Source of the DNA: Nautilus pompilius
Taxonomy: Eukaryota > Mollusca > Cephalopoda > Nautilida > Nautilidae
DNA length: 64,000 bases
Reading direction: 5' to 3'
Assembly (NCBI GenBank): GCA_018389105.1
Contig: JACATO010000999.1
Location: 868,001-932,000 of the forward strand
Part shown: one piece after another, positions 59,128 to 64,000 of the stretch
Position numbering within the stretch: the stretch's first letter is position 1
Layout: the number at the start of each line of letters is the position of its first letter
Position numbers and translations under genes: made by a program
The notes under the pieces: generated by a model
Told to the model about the DNA's origin: nothing
Databases searched by the model: none
Seen by the model: the letters and a program-made list of their open reading frames with translations, nothing else

Positions 59128-60384
59128 TCAGGTCGTTACAAAAGTTTTGTCGGTCTGTTTACCGCGACAACGAGGCTTCAGATCGTCACTGAGCGTGAAG
59201 TTTGTTAACCAAACTAAGTTCCATTACAGTCAGTACACTTCTGCCAATGAGGTACAAGCGCCTTTATACCATTTTGAAAAAAATCTGGGTTTCTGGAGTC
59301 GATAAACTGTTGGAAGGCGGTTTCAATTGCTGCTTGGTTGGAGGAGGATTTCACACAAAGGAAGCTGTTGAGGGGAGAAAGGTCTGGTGAATAGGCTGGG
59401 TGAGGGAGAACTTCGTACCCCAACGGGTTCAGTTTCTGAAGAGACTTTTGCAACATGAGGATGAGCATTTTTGTAGAGCAGGATTGGGCCTCTTCAATTC
59501 ACCAATGCTGGCTGTCATTGGGAGAGTTTTTGATGAACAACGTTTACTTCACGACAGTGCCTTTCAGCTGTGATGGTTTCACCAGGTTGCAAGAAGTTAT
59601 AGTGGATGACACCAGTTGCAGTCCACCAGACAGTGACCATGACCTTCTTTGGATGGAGGCTGGGTTTTGGAATGTGGTTAGCCGCCTTCTCTCTGTCGAG
59701 CCACTGCGCTGATCGTTTGCGATTGTCGTAAAAGATCCATTTTTCATCACATGTAATGATTCGGTAAAGAACTGGGTCTTTTTTGTTTCTCATGACAAGA
59801 GAAGAACAGATCTCCAATTGACGATTTTGTTGTTGTTTATTCAACTCGTGAGGCGTCCACCTGTCAAGCCTTTTCACCTGGCAGATTACGTCAAGATGCC
59901 GGGAAGCAGTTGCAGTGCTGACATCAAGCTCTCCAGTAATTTCTCAGTTTCTCTTGGATCGGCTTCAACTGAGGCTTTCAGGCGATCTTCATCACAGCTG
60001 GAAGGACGTCCGCTACGTTCCTCATCTTCGAGGCTCACATCTCCTGATCGAAACTCTACAAACCATTGTCGTACTGTGCGCTCATCTGCTGTGTCCTCGC
60101 CCCATCCCTGCTTGATGTTATGAGTTGCCTCGCTCACTTTGTGGCCCAGTTTGAACTCGTGAAGCAAAATGACACAAAAAATGTTTCTATCCATGCTTCG
60201 GTCAGAACCCTGAAACAGATATCCATTTTATGATTTTTAAAAAGGTAGGTTTTTCGTAATGTACGCAAAAGCACCAGCTACAAGACAATATATAACTTAT
60301 ACACATACACTTTCACAAGCATGAGAATAATAAACCCCAAATTAACATAATATGAAAACCGACAAAACCTTTGTAACGACCTGA
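59128..60384 (-). mobile_element. Mariner element, full length, 1257 bp
   Basis: Inverted ends TCAGGTCGTTACAAAAGTTT (left) and TCAGGTCGTTACAAAGGTTT (right, read on the minus strand) are each flanked by TA. The transposase is of the kind fused to SETMAR in primates. This is a different mariner lineage from the one at 28.0-29.3 kb. Confidence 0.95.
59214..60194 (-). pseudogene. Mariner transposase (SETMAR/Hsmar1-type), inactive
   Basis: Starts MDRNIFCVILLHEFKLGHKV and continues ERTVRQWFVEFRSGDVSLED (helix-turn-helix), ITCDEKWIFYDNRKRSAQWL with the first catalytic Asp, then HPKKVMVTVWWTATGVIHYN. The second catalytic position reads LLYKNAHPHVA, so the Asp of the usual HDNA motif is Lys. YSPDLSP keeps the third Asp. 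The C-terminus is WQKCTDCNGT. Frameshifts occur near 59890, 59515 and 59440. The first 100 codons are open. Both the Asp-to-Lys change and the frameshifts make it dead. Confidence 0.9.
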
Positions 60385-60573
60385 TAGTAAATAGTCTTTT
60401 TAGTTATCTAGTATTCTTATTCTCTGTCTTTTTTGCATTGGCGGTCAAGGGCTTTGTCCTGTATCTTTGATAGCATCGTTTCGGATGAATTCATACTCCC
60501 AGCTTTTCACATTGGTTGTAGCTCTTCATCCCCACACTTTTTTTGCATATATCCATTAGACGTCGTAGAAAGG

Positions 60574-60576
<3 letters not shown>
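60385..60576. other. Short unique flank
   Basis: Sequence between the mariner and the GA repeat, with no feature seen. Confidence 0.5.
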
Positions 60577-60651
<75 letters not shown>

Positions 60652-61080
60652 GTCAGTACAGAGAGAGATAGGGAGAGAGAGAGATGAGAGAGAGAGAGAG
60701 TTATAGAGAGATATTGAAGAGAGAGAGAGAGAGTGAGAGATGAGATGAAGAGAGAAGAGATCGAGAGCTAGAGACGATAGAGAGGAGAGAGATCATCTCA
60801 TTACTTCCATTCCCTAGAGAGGGATTCGGAGAGATGAAAGAGAGAGATAGAGAGGTGCGATAGAGCTATGAGATCCGAGAGTAAGGACGTCCTCTCAGAG
60901 AGAGATGAGCTGAGAGCGCGCGTCCTCTCAGAGAGATAGATATCTATCTCGATCTCGAGATAGCTCGAGCGCTCAGCTCGAGCTAGCGCTCCTATGTTCT
61001 GCTCTCTCCTGGTCTATCTCTCCTCTCTACTCTCGAGCCCCCAGCTACTCTCACTCTCGATCTCTCCTCTTAGTAGTATC
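60577..61080. repeat. GA microsatellite turning into a scrambled, partly palindromic GA/CT block
   Basis: About 75 bp of clean GA is followed by one unit of the CRE array (TGACGTCAGTACA, core 60648-60655). After it comes irregular GAGA with many interruptions, then short palindromes (GAGATAGATATCTATCTC, CTCGAGCTAGCGCT) around 60930-60990, and finally CT-rich sequence. A true inverted repeat or a sequencing/assembly artefact could give this. Confidence 0.8.
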
Positions 61081-63394
61081 CTCCATCTAGTAAATGGCAT
61101 GAATGGTAAAACAAAACATAAGTTTAAATACAAACAAATCGATTATTCTCGCCTGCTCTTACTTACAAAAACACCGCTATAATCTTCGTTAATTCCTCCC
61201 TGTCCCGATGTTTCAGAATTAATTCATCTGGTTACTGTTTCACGAACATTCTTGGCGTGCGCCTCGCAGTTAACCAGATGTTTCTCTTTATGGAAAAACC
61301 GAATTTTCAGAAGCATTTTATCGATCATACTTTTGCCGTTTGTTTTTTTCAATAGCTGCCCCTCCCGACAACCAACAAGTCTATGCACAACGGTACATTT
61401 GATCGGGCTCAGTAGGTGGCGCCGTCCGTCCATTGGTCTACTTAGGTAGATGTATCTACCACCTGCTAAATTCACGACCTAATGAGCGTAGAACGTATCG
61501 CCATAGCTGTCTATTTCTCCGTTTGGTTCTGGGCGCTCGCTATCTGATAGTATAGCTAACTTTTAATTAGTACAGTCTGTTAAGAAACTATTTCAGTTCC
61601 AATGCGATAACGTATATTTCTGGCTAACCCTGCACGCAGTAAGATAACTAAATATTTTCTCAATAGCAAATTTAATTAAATACCTGTTCGGGATAAGCAG
61701 GACAGAAAAATCGCGAGGGAACAAGATCACATGTCTGTATCTGAACTCCGCCCGCCCGAACATAATGTGCCTTCCTCCGGAGAAAGAGCCCATCACAACA
61801 CAGCTTCTCTCGTACAGGTGTGCTATCTCTGGTCATTAAAGCGCGCCCTGGCTAAGACAGCTTCTCTTGTAGAGACGAGCTAGCTCTGGTCTCTTTTCTC
61901 TGTTTCCAGAGGGGCTGCTTGCTGCATTGTCAAACCTCTTCTTGTGTCGCAGACCCGTGCATCCTGTTGGAAGCCGGATACAATCCTTTATCTGCAGAGC
62001 TTAAAGTACTCATCTGAGGATAAGTAGTTTGATGTTCTGTGTTTTCGGCGAATGGCTCTGTCCTGGAATCTGGAATGGCGTCTAAAGTTGGTATCAACCG
62101 GCTTTTTGTTTTGAGCTAAGTAACCCTTTACGCTTGGTCGGTCTGGTATCGAACTTCCGGAAAGGGGAGACACTTTTGCGTCAATTTTGCTATTAAGATG
62201 TGAACGTTTGATTAAATCTATTATTAAAGCGTCTGGTAAACGGTTTTGCTTTTAGTTAGTTATTTTTATATCTTTTAAGCGGAAAGAACGAGAATAAACG
62301 AAAAACAGACAAGAAGAAAGAATCCCAAGAGCAGGAATCACGTGAGGAAATGGCCGCCGTCAAAACTACCCATCAGGGGCGAGCGGCTTGTAGACGTTCA
62401 TTATGACGTAGCTGCGCCCAGAACTCTCGCAAAAGACCGAACTCTCGTGGCGTGGAAATCGCATCACATAATATTTGATGACAGATATCGAGAATTTTCA
62501 TTAATGCAAGACATTAGATATCGGTTGGAGCGCTAATATGAAAAAAAAGCAAACAGAAACAATGCATAATCGGTTTCGTTTTGTTGATTAACGCGCACCC
62601 ATTGCTGACCGGTTTCACCGAACATCTGATGCTAATATAGCGATCTCTTAGAGCTTCTTTTTCCATACCAATTTCTCTTACGCGCAAAATGCCAGACATC
62701 CGCAAGTTAAGATCAATAAAGAAAGAGGGGAATGAAACAGCAAATAAGTCATTCGATCAAAGCGCACATGCACAACAGAGTGCTTAGATTAAAATATACT
62801 AATTATTTGTGGTTTTCATTAGATACAGGAAACGCTTCCACGTTTTTCAAGTAAAGATTCTTCCTTTGTTTTTTTTTAAAAAAAAAATATATATATATAT
62901 ATATCAGTATTCTAGTTCACGGTAGGATTGCCATTTAAAACTGGAACTAAATATTGGTTGTGACATTTTGTACGCTTGAAGAAGATACATTTAAATGAAC
63001 TGAAAATACAAATAATCATGGTAGGCTTGATTGTTATCTCTTCCTAAAAATGCAAGTCTCAATAGTCGATATTCCTGCTGCGTGATTTATCCATTCGTTA
63101 TCTGGTTGGTGAGTGATAAATATGCATATTTTATAAATGTCTTTATTTGGGGGGGAAGGGGGGACTTCTAAATGATAAGACGGAATCAAACAGCCTCAGC
63201 CACACCGCTATATACTACATTTGTATTTTGTACCGTTAAATTATGACTTTTTCATTTTTCTCCAGAATACCGAATAGTTTAGGCTGTTACTCGGGCATGT
63301 AATAAGTGTATGCTACGAAGCGAACATCGAAACTTCCAAGAGTAACTAACTTAAATTTAGAATTAAAACAGCAATAAATTTATTTCTATTGCTA
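61081..63394. other. CpG-richer DNA, no nameable gene
   Basis: Short open frames on both strands without domains. It contains an A-run and (TA)n tract at 62876-62904 and G-runs near 63150-63163. The ATGGCCGCC at 62350 has a good start context but meets a stop after 18 codons. Confidence 0.4.
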
Positions 63395-63607
63395 TTAGCG
63401 ACCACAGGAAGCCTCGGTGTTGAACGCGGCCAAGCAGACAAAAAACGAGGAAGCCCTCTTCTTCTGCTTTTGCGCCAAGATGCCATTAGTTACGGGTGAG
63501 GTGGATCGGTGGATCAGGACGTCCTCTCTGGTGAGCGACTCCACAGCCCTGGGAATGCAGACATCTTGGAATCGGAGTCGCCGAGACGTGCCCGGAAACT
63601 CCGCCAT
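63395..63607 (-). CDS. Candidate 70-residue protein or last/only exon, unidentified
   Basis: AACATGGCGGAG gives a strong start context and opens a 70-codon frame that ends at TAA just before AT-rich DNA. It begins MAEFPGTSRRLRFQDVCIPR and ends ASSFFVCLAAFNTEASCGR. The frame is also open upstream to 63970, but the internal ATG is the likelier start because of its context and CpG-rich surroundings. No transmembrane segment or known domain is evident; the C-terminal half is basic then hydrophobic. Plus-strand frames over the same DNA are also open, so it could be chance. Confidence 0.3.
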   Translation of the reverse strand: MAEFPGTSRRLRFQDVCIPRAVESLTREDVLIHRSTSPVTNGILAQKQKKRASSFFVCLAAFNTEASCGR

Positions 63608-64000
63608 GTTACCGCGACAGAACAGGACGCCGGGATTGAGTCGTACGAAAACCAAGGCAACGGTTGGTGTACAAGAGAAGGGAACTGGTTCGTTAACGAG
63701 ACGCTGGTGGTGGTGGTGGGGATGTGTTGACAGGTTTTGAGAACGGATTACCGATAAAACGAATTTATTAAAGCCCTTTTCCGATAAACAGTGAACGACA
63801 TCTGCCGAAACTGATCTGGAGCGGGAGAGGGTGAGAATATTCGCTCGGTGGAATGCTGACCTCCACTGACCCTCGACGAGGCTGCGATGTGCAGATGTAG
63901 CAAAAGAAAATATAATAAGTGATTCCCTCCCCTCCACACCAAAAAATAAAGGAGATGAACTGACAGGCATAGAAATCTGGGTTTAGTCAAATGTGTGCCT
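63608..64000. other. CpG-rich right edge, possible promoter of the 63.4-kb frame
   Basis: CpG-rich with a GGT repeat at 63702-63720. Nothing else recognised. Confidence 0.35.

Overview
The window is nuclear DNA from an animal, almost certainly an invertebrate. It is AT-rich, has kilobase-scale introns, and is full of Tc1/mariner, pogo/Tigger, Penelope-like, SINE and Polinton remnants and GA/CT microsatellites. That mix suits a lophotrochozoan such as a mollusc, but the sequence does not fix the species. There are no operons and no CRISPR array, and I recognised no rRNA or tRNA gene.

The one gene I can name is the 5' part of an E3 ubiquitin ligase gene, HECTD2-like, on the minus strand and filling about 2.2-35.4 kb. 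Seven exons (35228-35425, 21203-21537, 14075-14177, 13015-13104, 10263-10324, 5237-5282, 2264-2373) have canonical GT/AG borders and compatible phases. Joined, they give an uninterrupted 944-nt reading frame. Exons 3-7 follow the N-terminal half of animal HECTD2. The HECT catalytic domain must lie beyond the left edge. Exon 1 encodes a four-cysteine zinc ribbon and sits in a CpG-rich promoter island (about 34.9-39.1 kb) with a perfect CRE palindrome, a short uORF and, further out, an RFX X-box.

The introns hold a layered set of mobile elements: four Tc1-like copies; a 2.3-kb Tigger with terminal inverted repeats; a shorter pogo-like element; a Penelope-like reverse transcriptase fragment; tRNA-derived SINEs; and a 5.8-kb element with about 0.8-kb inverted arms (24.0-29.8 kb). 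The last encodes an unclassified transposase-like protein, and a 1287-bp mariner has inserted into its right arm.

From 39.6 to 49.2 kb lies a very AT-rich, decayed Polinton/Maverick-type graveyard: capsid-like protein, phospholipase A2-like domain, integrase and family-B DNA polymerase. It is split by a 2.3-kb element of a second unclassified DNA-transposon family with its own inverted ends.

Next, at 49.23-49.61 kb, is a tandem array with eleven perfect TGACGTCA (CRE) octamers, often 21-23 bp apart. A CpG-decayed, oppositely oriented relative lies at 36.3-36.7 kb and a single unit at 60.65 kb. From about 49.8 kb to the right end the DNA is GC- and CpG-richer. It holds another mariner (59.1-60.4 kb), SINEs, a scrambled GA/CT block, and a few promoter-like spots with possible first exons, none of which I can name.
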